This document shows, one piece after another, positions 14,282 to 22,287 of a DNA stretch of 22,287 bases (positions within the stretch are counted from its first letter, which is position 1; every line of letters begins with the position of its first letter). Source of the stretch: Cytidiella melzeri (lineage: Eukaryota > Basidiomycota > Agaricomycetes > Polyporales > Irpicaceae); the NCBI GenBank assembly GCA_022592445.1, contig JABYQR010000536.1:1-22287 (forward strand). Reading direction: 5' to 3'. The translations under genes were made by a program, and so were the position numbers. The notes under the pieces are model-generated. The model had not been told where the DNA came from. It worked only from the letters and a program-made list of their open reading frames with translations, and did no database searches.

Positions 14282-17080
14282 TTATACACAGTAGATTGTA
14301 GCTGAGCGGATAGCTCGGGGATGATTGTCGTAGAATTTCTTGATTGCTTCTTGAGCGTGTGTGATGTTTTCTACAGGTTCCCACGTGTCATTGTTCGGTC
14401 CGTAGCCTTTCCAGCGTATGTAATACTGAAGCTTTTTGGCACAACCTGTACGTCTTGACTTGAAAATCTTCTCAACTTTGTATTCTTCTTCTCCGTCAAT
14501 GATATCTGGCGGAGGCATCTCCAGCTTTTGGCCTTCGAATTCAGGTTCGTTGTACGGTACCAACTTGCTTGCATGGAATACAGGATGTATCCTTTGCGAA
14601 CGTTTGGGCCATTCCAGTCTGAATGTGACTGGCGAAAGCTTTTCAGCAATCTTGAATGGGCCGTAGTACTTGGCTGACAGCTTATGTCTAGATTTTTGGT
14701 AGTCTCTCAGGTCCAACATGACCTGATCGCCTTCGTTGAAGGGGACCTTCTGGACGTGCTTGTCATAGTACCACTTCATGCGTTCAGCCGCAAGTTGTAA
14801 CACCGCTTTAGCATGCTCTTGAGCTTGCATGCGGTTCCACATGATGTCATTCATGTCAGACCTTTTCAGGTCCTTAGTAAGCGTTGGACCAGCTCTAGGG
14901 TGTCTGCCGTATTTGAAGTAAAAAGGCAAGTGCTTAGTTCCCTCGTGCACTGCATTGTTGTATGCAAACTCAGCCAAGCTGAGCAGTCTAGCCCAGTTGT
15001 CGTGTAGTTGATCAACGTAACAACACAAATACTGTTCGAGTGTCTGATTAACCCACTCAGTCTGACCATCAGTCTGCGGATGATATGCAGTGGTCATTGT
15101 AGATTCTATCCCTAGCATTTTACACCATTCCTGGAATAAATCTGCTGCAAATTGTGGACCTCGGTTGGAAATGATTTGCAAAGGTAACCCATGAAGGGTC
15201 CAGACTCTCTCATAGAGTAGAGCTGCAAGATCTTTTGCCGAGAACTTGTTTACAATAGGGAAGAAGTGCGCCCTTTTAATAAGGCTGTCTACAACTACAC
15301 AGATAGCATTGAAGCCATCAGACTCTGGTAACTGAGTAATCAGATCGGCAGTCATGATATCCCATGGTTTGGCCAGAACCGGATTAGGGATGTGTGGTCC
15401 ATAAGGCTGTTGTGGACGAGTCTTCATCCGCTGACATGTGTCAGAGCCTGTCACGTATTTCTTGACATCAGTGGTTAAACCCGGCCACCAGTAGTTTCTC
15501 GAGATCAGTTTGTACATTTTCCATCTGCCAGGATGTCCGGCGGAAGGTAGATCGTGATGCATCTGGATGATTTGGTGTCTCAGATCTAATTTCTGATCTT
15601 TGGGGATGTAGACTTTTCCACGGTATAGGAGTAATCCGTTCTCAAAATTCCATTCCTCTAGTGATTTCTTGAACTCCCTAGGCCCAGAGACAAGTAACTG
15701 CTGATAGTCCTTGGTAACTTTGTCGTTCATGAATGCTTCCTTGACCCGTCTTAGGATTTCATCATCATTGATAGGCAAGTCATGAGAGTTTTCAATAGCA
15801 GAGATGGCAAAAAACTTGGGTTTAAGGAGAATTTTGTCCTCGTTATCGGAATTTACCCCCTCTTCATAATCTGGCCTCCTGGACAGAGGATCTGCAGTAA
15901 GCATGTTCTTTCCGGGTTTGTGCCGGAGCACAAAATTAAATTGCGTGAGGTATAACGCCCATTGCGCCTGTCTCCGAGTCAGCTTCTGAGCATTCCTGAT
16001 GTATGTCAGGTTTTGATGATCCGACCATATTTCTACGGTAATCACATGTCCCTCCAGATGTTGACAATATTTTTCCAGGGCACAGATAATAGCCAACAAC
16101 TCTTTATCGTATATCTCATAGTTACGTTCATGGACGTTAAGTGATTTGGAGTAGAAGGCTACTGGATGCCACAGCTTGTCAGCTGGATCCAGTTGTGATA
16201 GTACCGCTCCTGTAGCAAAGTCGCTAGCATCTGTTTCCAGACGGAAAGGGTTTTTGTCATCTGGTATCCTCAGAATGGGTGCTGATGTAAAAGCCTTTTT
16301 CAGACTTTGGAAGGCCTGTTCCTGAGCATCTTTCCAGACCCAGGATTGGTCCTTCTTGGTCAGAATAGTGAGCGGTTTTGCATGTTTAGCAAAGTCTGTA
16401 ATGAAACGCCAATAGAAGTTGGCGAAGCCTAAGAAGGCTTGGACTTGCTTAACCTTTTCAGGTTGCGGCCACTCAGTAACTCTGGTGAGTTTGGCTGGAT
16501 CCATCTCGACGTGTCTGTGAGAAATGATCATGCCTAGGTACTCAATGCGGTCTTTTTCAAAAAAGCATTTTTCCAGTTTGGCAAATAGAGCATTCTTGCG
16601 TAACCACTTGAGCACTTCCTGTGTGATGCAACAGTTTTCCTTCTTGTCTTCAGTAAAGATGAGGATGTCGTCGAGATACACCATGAGATGTCCTTCTAAG
16701 ATCAAGTCACTCAGAATTTCATTCATCATGGCTTGGAACGTCGCAGGTGCGTTGCTGAAACCAAAGTACATCACCTTGGCTTCAAAAAGGCCACGGTGTG
16801 TGATGAACGCCGTCTTCCATTTGTCACCCTTTTGGATGCAAACGTTGTTGTATCCCCATCTAAGATCAATCTTGGAGAAGACCTTACCCTTGCTTAACAA
16901 ATTGATTAAGTCATTGATGCGAGGTATGGGGTACCGGTTTTTCACCGTGATGTCGTTCAGTTTTCGGTAGTCTTGCACAAGGCGCAACAAGCCATTTTTC
17001 TTCTTGACAAAGAACACCGGTGCTGCAATCGGACTCTTTGGTTTGCGGATGTAACCTTTCGGAGTTCCTCTTCGATCCAT
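14282..17080 (-). CDS. pol: Element A pol: reverse transcriptase, RNase H, integrase, chromodomain
   Basis: 932 codons without a stop. RT: Asp72 in SKIDLRWGY and YLDD at 135-138. RNase H: TDAS Asp284, Glu327 in YDKELL, SDH Asp354 and Asp397. Integrase: zinc-binding histidines in HHDLPSAGH, but the first Cys of HHCC is Ser546 (GSDTC); the catalytic triad has Asp579 (TADLITQLP) and Glu675 (GQTEW), but the middle Asp is Asn639 (ISNRGPQF, codon AAC), 35 residues before the Glu as in DD35E. C terminus: chromodomain at about 866-920 (YKVEKIFKSRR...YIRWKGYG...TWEPVENI), thought to guide insertion to marked chromatin. The annotated ATG is only the first in the frame; the true upstream continuation is the frame ending at 16957, so a one-base deletion near 17055 separates the halves. 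RT and RNase H look intact, while the integrase looks inactive. Confidence 0.93.
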   Translation of the reverse strand: MDRRGTPKGYIRKPKSPIAAPVFFVKKKNGLLRLVQDYRKLNDITVKNRYPIPRINDLINLLSKGKVFSKIDLRWGYNNVCIQKGDKWKTAFITHRGLFEAKVMYFGFSNAPATFQAMMNEILSDLILEGHLMVYLDDILIFTEDKKENCCITQEVLKWLRKNALFAKLEKCFFEKDRIEYLGMIISHRHVEMDPAKLTRVTEWPQPEKVKQVQAFLGFANFYWRFITDFAKHAKPLTILTKKDQSWVWKDAQEQAFQSLKKAFTSAPILRIPDDKNPFRLETDASDFATGAVLSQLDPADKLWHPVAFYSKSLNVHERNYEIYDKELLAIICALEKYCQHLEGHVITVEIWSDHQNLTYIRNAQKLTRRQAQWALYLTQFNFVLRHKPGKNMLTADPLSRRPDYEEGVNSDNEDKILLKPKFFAISAIENSHDLPINDDEILRRVKEAFMNDKVTKDYQQLLVSGPREFKKSLEEWNFENGLLLYRGKVYIPKDQKLDLRHQIIQMHHDLPSAGHPGRWKMYKLISRNYWWPGLTTDVKKYVTGSDTCQRMKTRPQQPYGPHIPNPVLAKPWDIMTADLITQLPESDGFNAICVVVDSLIKRAHFFPIVNKFSAKDLAALLYERVWTLHGLPLQIISNRGPQFAADLFQEWCKMLGIESTMTTAYHPQTDGQTEWVNQTLEQYLCCYVDQLHDNWARLLSLAEFAYNNAVHEGTKHLPFYFKYGRHPRAGPTLTKDLKRSDMNDIMWNRMQAQEHAKAVLQLAAERMKWYYDKHVQKVPFNEGDQVMLDLRDYQKSRHKLSAKYYGPFKIAEKLSPVTFRLEWPKRSQRIHPVFHASKLVPYNEPEFEGQKLEMPPPDIIDGEEEYKVEKIFKSRRTGCAKKLQYYIRWKGYGPNNDTWEPVENITHAQEAIKKFYDNHPRAIRSATIYCV

Positions 17081-17535
17081 TGATCTAGAGAATTCTTTTC
17101 CATTGGAGACAGCGGGTATAGTTTTGCCGCTTTGGGAAGGGAGGCACCTTCCTCAAATTCAATTGTGTGATCATACGGTTTGCGTAACGGCATGTGTTCT
17201 GACTTTTTCTTTGAAAACACATCACCAAATTCCCATAGATATTTTGCTACTAATGGCTTCCAATTGACCAATTCTTGTTTGTCAAAGCCGTCTTCAAAGC
17301 CCTCATCTTCCTTTCCAGAAAGTTCAGTGATTATTTCTGCTATTTCTTGGTCTTCTGCATTGTCTAAGTCAATCCAGTGGATGTGAGAGTTGTCCGGGTC
17401 AACACTTCTTATTCCGTCCAGGTTGTCTGACACCAAACGTCTCTTAGGTAACTTAAGCTCATCGATCTCTTCTTGAGCTACAGTGATTTTTTTACGAGCT
17501 CTTGGGGCACAGAGCTCAGGACATCTGGTCAATCT
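16957..17535 (-). pseudogene. Element A: linker between protease and RT
   Basis: In the same frame as the protease, after an in-frame TAG (17536-17538), it reads TRCPELCAPRARKKITVAQE and, near its end, HTIEFEEGASLPKAAKLYPL then SPMEKNSLDQWIEEELRK. This is the segment that normally runs straight into GYIRKPKSPIAAPVFFVKKK of the RT. Here the frame slips near 17055 and the RT continues one frame over. The 120 bp past that point is an out-of-frame overlap with the RT reading. Confidence 0.85.
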
Positions 17536-17538
17536 CTA

Positions 17539-18131
17539 CTCGCCATTTGCCCATTCTATCTTCGGATTGTGGCGGCGTAAGAAGGTCATCCTGACAATCA
17601 TTTGTTTATTACCGAGATCAGTAACAAGCATGTGTTGTCTTGCTCTGTGCAAACCTATTTCTAGGTATGCACGTACTGAATGAGTAATTTGACCATCTTT
17701 ATTGGGAGTACCGTCAACGTTAATGACATTAAATGGTGATGCCAGTTGATTTGTTACCAGATTGTTACTTTCAACCACTGACTTACCAATGAACATGGTT
17801 GTGGCTCCTGAATCTACCAGAGCTTCAACCTGCACTTTCTTTCCGTATACCCAAATTGTAACTGGTAGAAAAAATGAATTCTTAGAACACGCTACATTTT
17901 TGACAGTATCTACATTTTCAAGATCAAGGGTATCTGGGCCCAAGCATGCATGTTCGCAGGGAGTAACATGATGCTTCAGAAAAAATTCTTGCCCTTGGTC
18001 GGATTTTTCTCTTTACCCTTGTCAGGGGACAGGTCAGGAGTCAAAGGTTCATCATCTTCTGTTGGAACCTCCTCAATATGAGCCACCAACTCTAGGCGCG
18101 CGGTATTAACATTTTTTGTCTTAGACAACAA
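17539..18131 (-). pseudogene. Element A: end of gag and aspartic protease
   Basis: Starts right after the solo LTR. The first frame has SKTKNVNTARLELVAHIEEV and an acidic/Lys-rich tail (PDKGKEKNPTKGK). The frame then shifts near 17985 to QEFFLKHHVTPCEHACLGPD and the retropepsin domain: EALVDSGATTMFIGKS with the catalytic Asp of the DSGA motif near 17812-17814, and QHMLVTDLG further on. The domain length is normal. Retropepsin cuts the Gag-Pol polyprotein during particle maturation. The TAG at 17536 ends it. Confidence 0.88.
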
Positions 18132-18823
18132 TGACACGGAGACAAGGCTCGACGTGACAGACAGGGACACGAAGTGGATATCGACGAGGAGGTGGTGGCA
18201 GGCGTGTGGCACAGTGCTCTCACCAGCTATCAGACTTTATACAAGTTATCTAGCCCAGTAAAGACCAAGAGGTCGAGATGGGGGCTAGGAGCGTACATGC
18301 AGCAGTATATATAGACTTCAGGGACCTGCACACAGACCATGTTGAGGGCAGGCTTTGCAAGAAGCCGTGTGAACAAAGACCAAAAGAACTACCTAAAGGA
18401 GAACAATAGCTATTGTCTAGACCTTGCCAAGAACTCTATCTGTGAGAGAATCTATCTAAAAGGAGACCAACTATTGTATTCCATTCCCACACCTGTGAGA
18501 ACATCCTTCCATAAAGAGAACAATAGGGAAAGAACAATAAGGAGCCCATGTGAACGGTATCTATGACGTCAAACCCTAGCTATGGGCTGAGCCATGTGCT
18601 TGTAGCCATGTGGGCTTACTCAAGCTAAGTCACATGCCAGTGTGACGTAGTAGCAAGTAATGTGACCGTGTGGAGCGTCTAAGCCACGTGATACGGGCGC
18701 TTAATAGACGTGCAAAAGGAGTTTGTGCAGAGAAGGTTGCAACTGAGCTGCAGCCCGGAGTTCTACAGATAAAAACAAGAGGTAAATTGCGAAAATTAAG
18801 GGCTAGTCAGGCCATCCATGACA
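18132..18823 (-). mobile_element. Solo LTR of family B inserted in element A gag
   Basis: 692 bp, minus-strand start TGTCATGG and end CCGTGTCA, alignable over its whole length to the LTR at 19696-20455. It is flanked by 18127-18131 AACAA and 18824-18828 GACGA, which read as a 5-bp target duplication with two transitions. Removing the LTR and one 5-mer rejoins gag in frame (TPKASS-SKTKNVNTARLEL). A TATA-like TATATATA lies near 18305-18312. No internal B sequence is left, so it arose by LTR-LTR recombination. Confidence 0.9.
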
Positions 18824-19695
18824 GACGAGGCTTTAGGGGTATCTACCTTGCTGTCCGTTCCTGAATTCTCGGCATCTGCTGCCTGAATCTTCTTTGGCAC
18901 CGAAGACTTTCCATCCTTCTTCATATCCTTCTTCTTCTCATCGGGTTTCTTCTTCAAGTCGTTGAGGTTGCACTCATCCGTGTTATGTCCTTTCGACTTA
19001 TGGATGTGGCAGAACTTCTACAACATTTCAGTCGAGTTCACCTCCTTGCCTTTGCCCTTGTTCTGCTTCTTGTTCTTCTTCTTCTTCTTAGCCGCTGCGT
19101 CCACCTCCATAGGAGTGGACATATCCTTTTCTTTTGCAAAGATCTGGCCCTGCGCTTTCTCCGAATAGACCTTCTTGTGAATGTCGAGCAAGAGGTTGAG
19201 GAATTGAGGCCATGTGGTAGGGATTTTGATTTTCATCTTTCCCAATCATGACGAGCCTCATGTCCTTCTCGATGATGTGCTTGAGCTTGAGAATGAGCAA
19301 GTTGTCCTTGTATCCAGAAAGCCTGCCAAGCGTACGGAAGCATTTCACATACTTGATAAAGTTCTTGTGCGCCAGATCCGTATTGATGAACAAGGCGTCA
19401 AGCTCCTTTCGAGCACCCTCCTTTTTGTCCCGTTGACTATATTGTACCTTGAGCTCATTTTTGAACTCTTCCCACGTTCCGATTGTCTGACCCTTTGTGA
19501 GCTTCTTGATCCACGGCTCCATGTATTGAGCCGCCGTGCCTGAGAGGCAGTTCATCGCAACGGAAATACGTTGCCTGTCTGTAGCAACGTTCTCACGGAC
19601 AAGCCACAGAGAGATCTTGTTCAACCACTTGTTGAACTTGACCTTGCCATTGGTACCATTGAACTCCGGAGGTTTGCCAATCTTGGGCTGGCGCA
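18824..19695 (-). pseudogene. gag: Element A gag, N-terminally truncated
   Basis: Gag forms the particle shell and binds the RNA. The frame begins at the B LTR border and reads PKIGKPPEFNGTNGKVKFNK, WLVRENVATDRQRISVAMNC and LSGTAAQYMEPWIKKLTKGQ, typical of fungal gypsy Gag, to about 19220. There the frame shifts within an A-rich run (IGKDE to NPTTWPQFLNLLLDIHKKVY). A Lys-rich patch (AAAKKKKKNKKQNKGKGKE) and an in-frame TAG (about 19025, likely a former TGG) come before KFCHIHKSKGHNTDECNLND, a CCHH-type zinc-binding motif. The tail TDSKVDTPKASS stops at the solo LTR. Confidence 0.88.
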
Positions 19696-20455
19696 TGACA
19701 CGGAGACAAGGCTCGACGTGACAGACAGGGACACAAAGTGTACATCGACGAGGAGGTGGTGGCAGGTGTGTGGAACAGTGCTCTCACCAGCTATCAGACT
19801 TTATACAAGTTATCTAGCCCAGTAAAGACCAAGTTAGTATTGGGTACCACTAGCTATGTAGTACAGGAGGGGTTTGCTTACCTAGCGCAGTAAAGACCAA
19901 GAGGTCGAGATGGGGGCTAGGAGCGTACATGTAGCTGCTTATATAGACTTCAGGGACCTGCGCACAGACCATGTTGAGGGCAGGCTTTGCAAGAAGCCAT
20001 GTGAACGAAGAACAAAAGGACTACCTAAAGGAGAACAATAGCTATTGTCTAGACCTTGCCAAGAACTCTATCTGTGAGAGAATCTATCTAAAAGGAGACC
20101 AACTATTGTATTCCATTCCCACACCTCTGAGAACATCCTTCCATAAAGAGAACAATAAGGAAAGAACAATAAGGAGCCCATGTGGACAGTATCTATGACA
20201 TCAAACCCTAGCTATGGGCTGAGCCATGTGCTTGTAGCCATGTGGTCTTACTTAAGCTAAGTCACATGCCAGTGTGACGTAGTAGCAAGTAATGTGACCG
20301 TATGGAGTGTCCTAAGCCACGTGATACGGGCGCTTAATAGACGTGAAAAGGAGTGTATGCAGAGAAGGTTGCAACTGAGCTGCAGCCCGGAGTTTTACAG
20401 ATAAAAACAAGAGGTAAATTGCGAAAATTAAGGGCTAGTCAGGCCATCCATGACA
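19696..20455 (-). repeat. 3' LTR of element B
   Basis: 760 bp, minus-strand start TGTCATGG after the polypurine tract and end CCGTGTCA. It is 68 bp longer than the solo LTR. The difference is one block at about 19833-19900, flanked by direct repeats of CAGTAAAGACCAAG. A TATA-like TATATAAG (minus strand) lies near 19937-19944. The outer 5 bp (19691-19695, GCGCA) belongs to element A gag and should recur beyond the 5' end of element B. Confidence 0.92.
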
Positions 20456-20620
20456 TTACCCCCCTCCTAAAATGGAGCGTCCTCGTGAAGCATCACTGTG
20501 CTGTGGTGATAGAGGTCTTCTACCCGTCTACAGGGATTCAGCAGAATTGCCCCGATTGTCTAGTCAGAAGGATGCTAGGAAGTTTCTCCCCTTCTGGTGT
20601 CGTTGACTCGACGTTACCCG
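20456..20620 (-). other. Polypurine tract and 3' untranslated part of element B
   Basis: Short stretch between the pol stop and the LTR. Only the polypurine tract at 20456-20470 is recognisable. Confidence 0.8.
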
Positions 20621-22285
20621 TCAGTGTGATGTTCTTGAGATATCCAGACCGATGTGTTTGCCTTCATCCCAGCTAAGATCGTATGTAGATGGATAGATCG
20701 TGCGAAGGAAAGCGGGGTCGGTCTGGGTATTGAATTCCCGAAAGTGCGAGCTAATATCCGCGAAGAGTGAAGCTTTGATGACCCGGGGCGCTCCGGGGTT
20801 TGCTTTGTAGAAGTCGTCAATCGCTTCTTGACTATTCTCGAGGTTTTCAACCGGTTCCCAGCTATTGTGTCCGTCTGAATACCCTTCCCATTTGACAAGG
20901 AATTGCAATTTTTTCCAACGTCCGTGTAGCCTGCTGTCTAGCACTTTTTCAACGACGTACTGTTCTTCTCCTTCTATGACGATAGGATCAGGAGGTGGAG
21001 GTACGTCTTTGCCGTTGTCGTGCCAGGGACTTAGACGGTTGATGTGGAAGACAGGGTGGATTCGGAGATAGCTGGGTAGATCGAGTTTGTAATCGAGATC
21101 ACCAATGCGTTCGATGACCTTGTACGGGCCGAGTTGTCGAGGACTGAGTTTAGGGGTAGCCTGGTGGATCTGGACGTTCTTAGCGTTCAGCCAGACCATG
21201 TCCCCTACTTGGAAGACGCGTGGAGAGCGCTTCTCAGACTCATAGAGTTGCTTCATCTTTTCTTTGCTTAGACGAAGAGCTGCTTCGGTCTCTTTGCGTA
21301 CTCGAGCCATATTGTCAAGGCGCTCATCGAGTGATGGGATATTGCTTCGCTTGCCGACTGGTATGGTGAAGTCGGGGCGATATCCATAGATGACCTCAAA
21401 CGGTGTTTGTGAATTACCCGCATGTACTCGCGAGTTGAGTGCAAACTCAGCCGCCGGCAAATGATCGACCCAGTCATCTTGTCGTTGCAGACAGAATAGA
21501 TGCAGGTACTGTTCAATATCCTGGTTTTTGCGTTCGACCTTGCCATTTCCTTGCGGATGATAGGCGGTCGTAAAACCAGTCTCTATTCCTAGGCGGTGAT
21601 AGAGCGCACGCATGAAGCGCGCTGCAAACTGGGGTCCTCGGTCAGAGAACACCTTCTTGGGAATGCCGTGAAGTTGGAATACTTCTTTGTAGTGTAGATC
21701 GGCAATCCCCTCAGCGTTAACCCTAGTGGTAGTAGGGATGATGTGCGTTTGATCAGAGTAGTGGTCAACGTAGACCGCGATCGAATCGAATCCCTTAGAG
21801 GGTGGCAGCTGAGTGATGAGATCTACACCGATGTGTTCCCAAGGTCCGGCCGGAGTTTCCTGAGGCTGTAGTACTGCTTTAGGATGTGGAGCTGACTTGT
21901 AACGCTGACAGCGATCACAGCCTGGGACGTAAGTCTCTACAAAGGCATTCATCTTCGGCCACCAATAGTGTTGTGAGACTAGCTCTATGGTGCTGTGTTT
22001 GCCCGGATGACCAGCCGCGGGTGTGTCATGGCAAGATTTGACGATTTCGTGACGGAGCTCTTTGTTGTTAGGGATGTAGAGTTTTCCCTTGTAATAGATG
22101 AGCCCGTCACTCTCTTCCCATTCGAGTAAACCGCCGACAAGTTTGCGAGGACCCTTCTTGCGAAGGGTAGCGAGAGCTTGTGCGACTTCTGCTTCTTGTT
22201 CCGTGCATTCTCGGATCTTTGATTCGAGTGGAGAAACAGTGGCGAGCGTACTGGTAGCGAGGATCGGAAGTGTTCCGGTTTCAGT
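20621..22285 (-). CDS. pol: Element B pol, C-terminal part: integrase and chromodomain (5' partial)
   Basis: The frame is open from the window edge (about 555 codons). In order: KLYIPNNKELRHEIVKSCHD and AGHPGKHSTIELVSQHYWWP give the two His, and PGCDRCQRYK the two Cys, of the integrase zinc domain. The catalytic triad is intact: Asp in IGVDLITQLP, Asp in FSDRGPQFAA and Glu in GNGKVERKNQ, the last two 35 residues apart. A GPY/F-type segment (LGPYKVIERIGDLDYKLDLP) follows, then the chromodomain (EEQYVVEKVLDSRL...LVKWEGYSDGHNSWEPVENL), and a tail of about 55 residues rich in acidic and aromatic residues to the stop. The true start and the RT lie outside the window. Nothing visible is broken. Confidence 0.95.
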   Translation of the reverse strand, partial: TETGTLPILATSTLATVSPLESKIRECTEQEAEVAQALATLRKKGPRKLVGGLLEWEESDGLIYYKGKLYIPNNKELRHEIVKSCHDTPAAGHPGKHSTIELVSQHYWWPKMNAFVETYVPGCDRCQRYKSAPHPKAVLQPQETPAGPWEHIGVDLITQLPPSKGFDSIAVYVDHYSDQTHIIPTTTRVNAEGIADLHYKEVFQLHGIPKKVFSDRGPQFAARFMRALYHRLGIETGFTTAYHPQGNGKVERKNQDIEQYLHLFCLQRQDDWVDHLPAAEFALNSRVHAGNSQTPFEVIYGYRPDFTIPVGKRSNIPSLDERLDNMARVRKETEAALRLSKEKMKQLYESEKRSPRVFQVGDMVWLNAKNVQIHQATPKLSPRQLGPYKVIERIGDLDYKLDLPSYLRIHPVFHINRLSPWHDNGKDVPPPPDPIVIEGEEQYVVEKVLDSRLHGRWKKLQFLVKWEGYSDGHNSWEPVENLENSQEAIDDFYKANPGAPRVIKASLFADISSHFREFNTQTDPAFLRTIYPSTYDLSWDEGKHIGLDISRTSH

Positions 22286-22287
22286 AA

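Larger units (their letters stand above)
13351..19695 (-). mobile_element. Element A: degenerate Ty3/gypsy chromovirus, 5' end missing
   Basis: Order on the minus strand is gag, protease, reverse transcriptase, RNase H, integrase, chromodomain, polypurine tract, 3' LTR, as in chromoviruses. Its gag N terminus is cut at 19695 by the LTR of element B, and a solo B LTR sits in the gag C terminus. Lesions: frame changes in gag (near 19220), between gag and protease (near 17985) and before the RT (near 17055), plus TAG codons at about 19025 and at 17536. It cannot make its own full polyprotein. Confidence 0.92.
19696..22287 (-). mobile_element. Element B: Ty3/gypsy chromovirus, 3' part
   Basis: Contains integrase, chromodomain, polypurine tract and 3' LTR; the rest lies beyond the right edge. 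It interrupts element A gag. The visible frame has no stop and all visible integrase motifs are present, so it is younger than A. The polypurine tract (20456-20470) reads TTAGGAGGGGGGTAA on the minus strand. Confidence 0.92.

Noticed and set aside
16524..16970. 148-codon plus-strand frame
   Set aside because: Antisense to the reverse transcriptase domain, with no independent support.
18339..20198. A 75-codon plus-strand frame open in both B LTRs (18339-18566 and 19971-20198)
   Set aside because: The two versions differ mainly by amino-acid-changing substitutions, and the frame is antisense to the element. This looks like sequence shared between LTRs, not a conserved gene.

Overview
The window looks like a repeat-rich, gene-poor stretch of a filamentous fungal genome, most likely a basidiomycete (Agaricomycetes). 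The reasons are two Ty3/gypsy chromoviruses (integrase followed by a C-terminal chromodomain), short introns of about 55-63 nt visible in decayed genes (GT...AG, one with a CTAAC branch site), and fragments of families common there: a CDF metal transporter with a His-rich leader, an APH-like kinase, a BTB/POZ protein and an asparagine synthetase. I see no intact cellular gene, no tRNA or rRNA gene and no CRISPR array. Almost everything is a mobile element or a broken gene.

Layout. (1) 1-5690, AT-rich: an inverted, decayed fragment of a USP-like peptidase gene (1-433); two decayed minus-strand coding tracts that I cannot name (605-1160 and 3857-5070); and, between them, two arrays of a ~115-145 bp tandem repeat in opposite orientation (about 1180-2290 and 2897-3830). 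The second array is bracketed by inverted copies of one coding segment. (2) 5700-11750, higher GC: a graveyard of broken host-type genes. A CDF transporter fragment (-) lies between two 64-bp direct repeats, one of which runs into a 41-bp-arm palindrome. After it come an unrecognised plus-strand gene, an APH-like kinase (+), an asparagine synthetase fragment (-) and a BTB gene (+). In the frames I can follow, nearly all nonsense codons here are TGA. (3) 11836-13131, AT-rich: the long copy of the USP-like peptidase, one reading frame of 374 codons with three stops, followed by a 52-bp sequence whose inverted copy lies at 429-480.

(4) 13351-22287: nested LTR retrotransposons, all on the minus strand. 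Element A (3' LTR 13351-14045, pol, protease, gag) is degenerate. A solo LTR of family B (18132-18823) interrupts its gag; removing this LTR with one copy of the 5-bp target duplication restores the gag frame. Its gag is also cut at 19695 by the 3' LTR of element B, whose integrase-chromodomain frame is open to the window edge and keeps its visible catalytic residues. The order of events inferred is A first, then the solo-LTR ancestor and element B.

The most unusual items are the USP-like peptidase that occurs twice in repeat DNA, the opposed tandem arrays flanked by inverted coding segments, and the CDF fragment with a 64-bp flanking duplication and snap-back palindrome.
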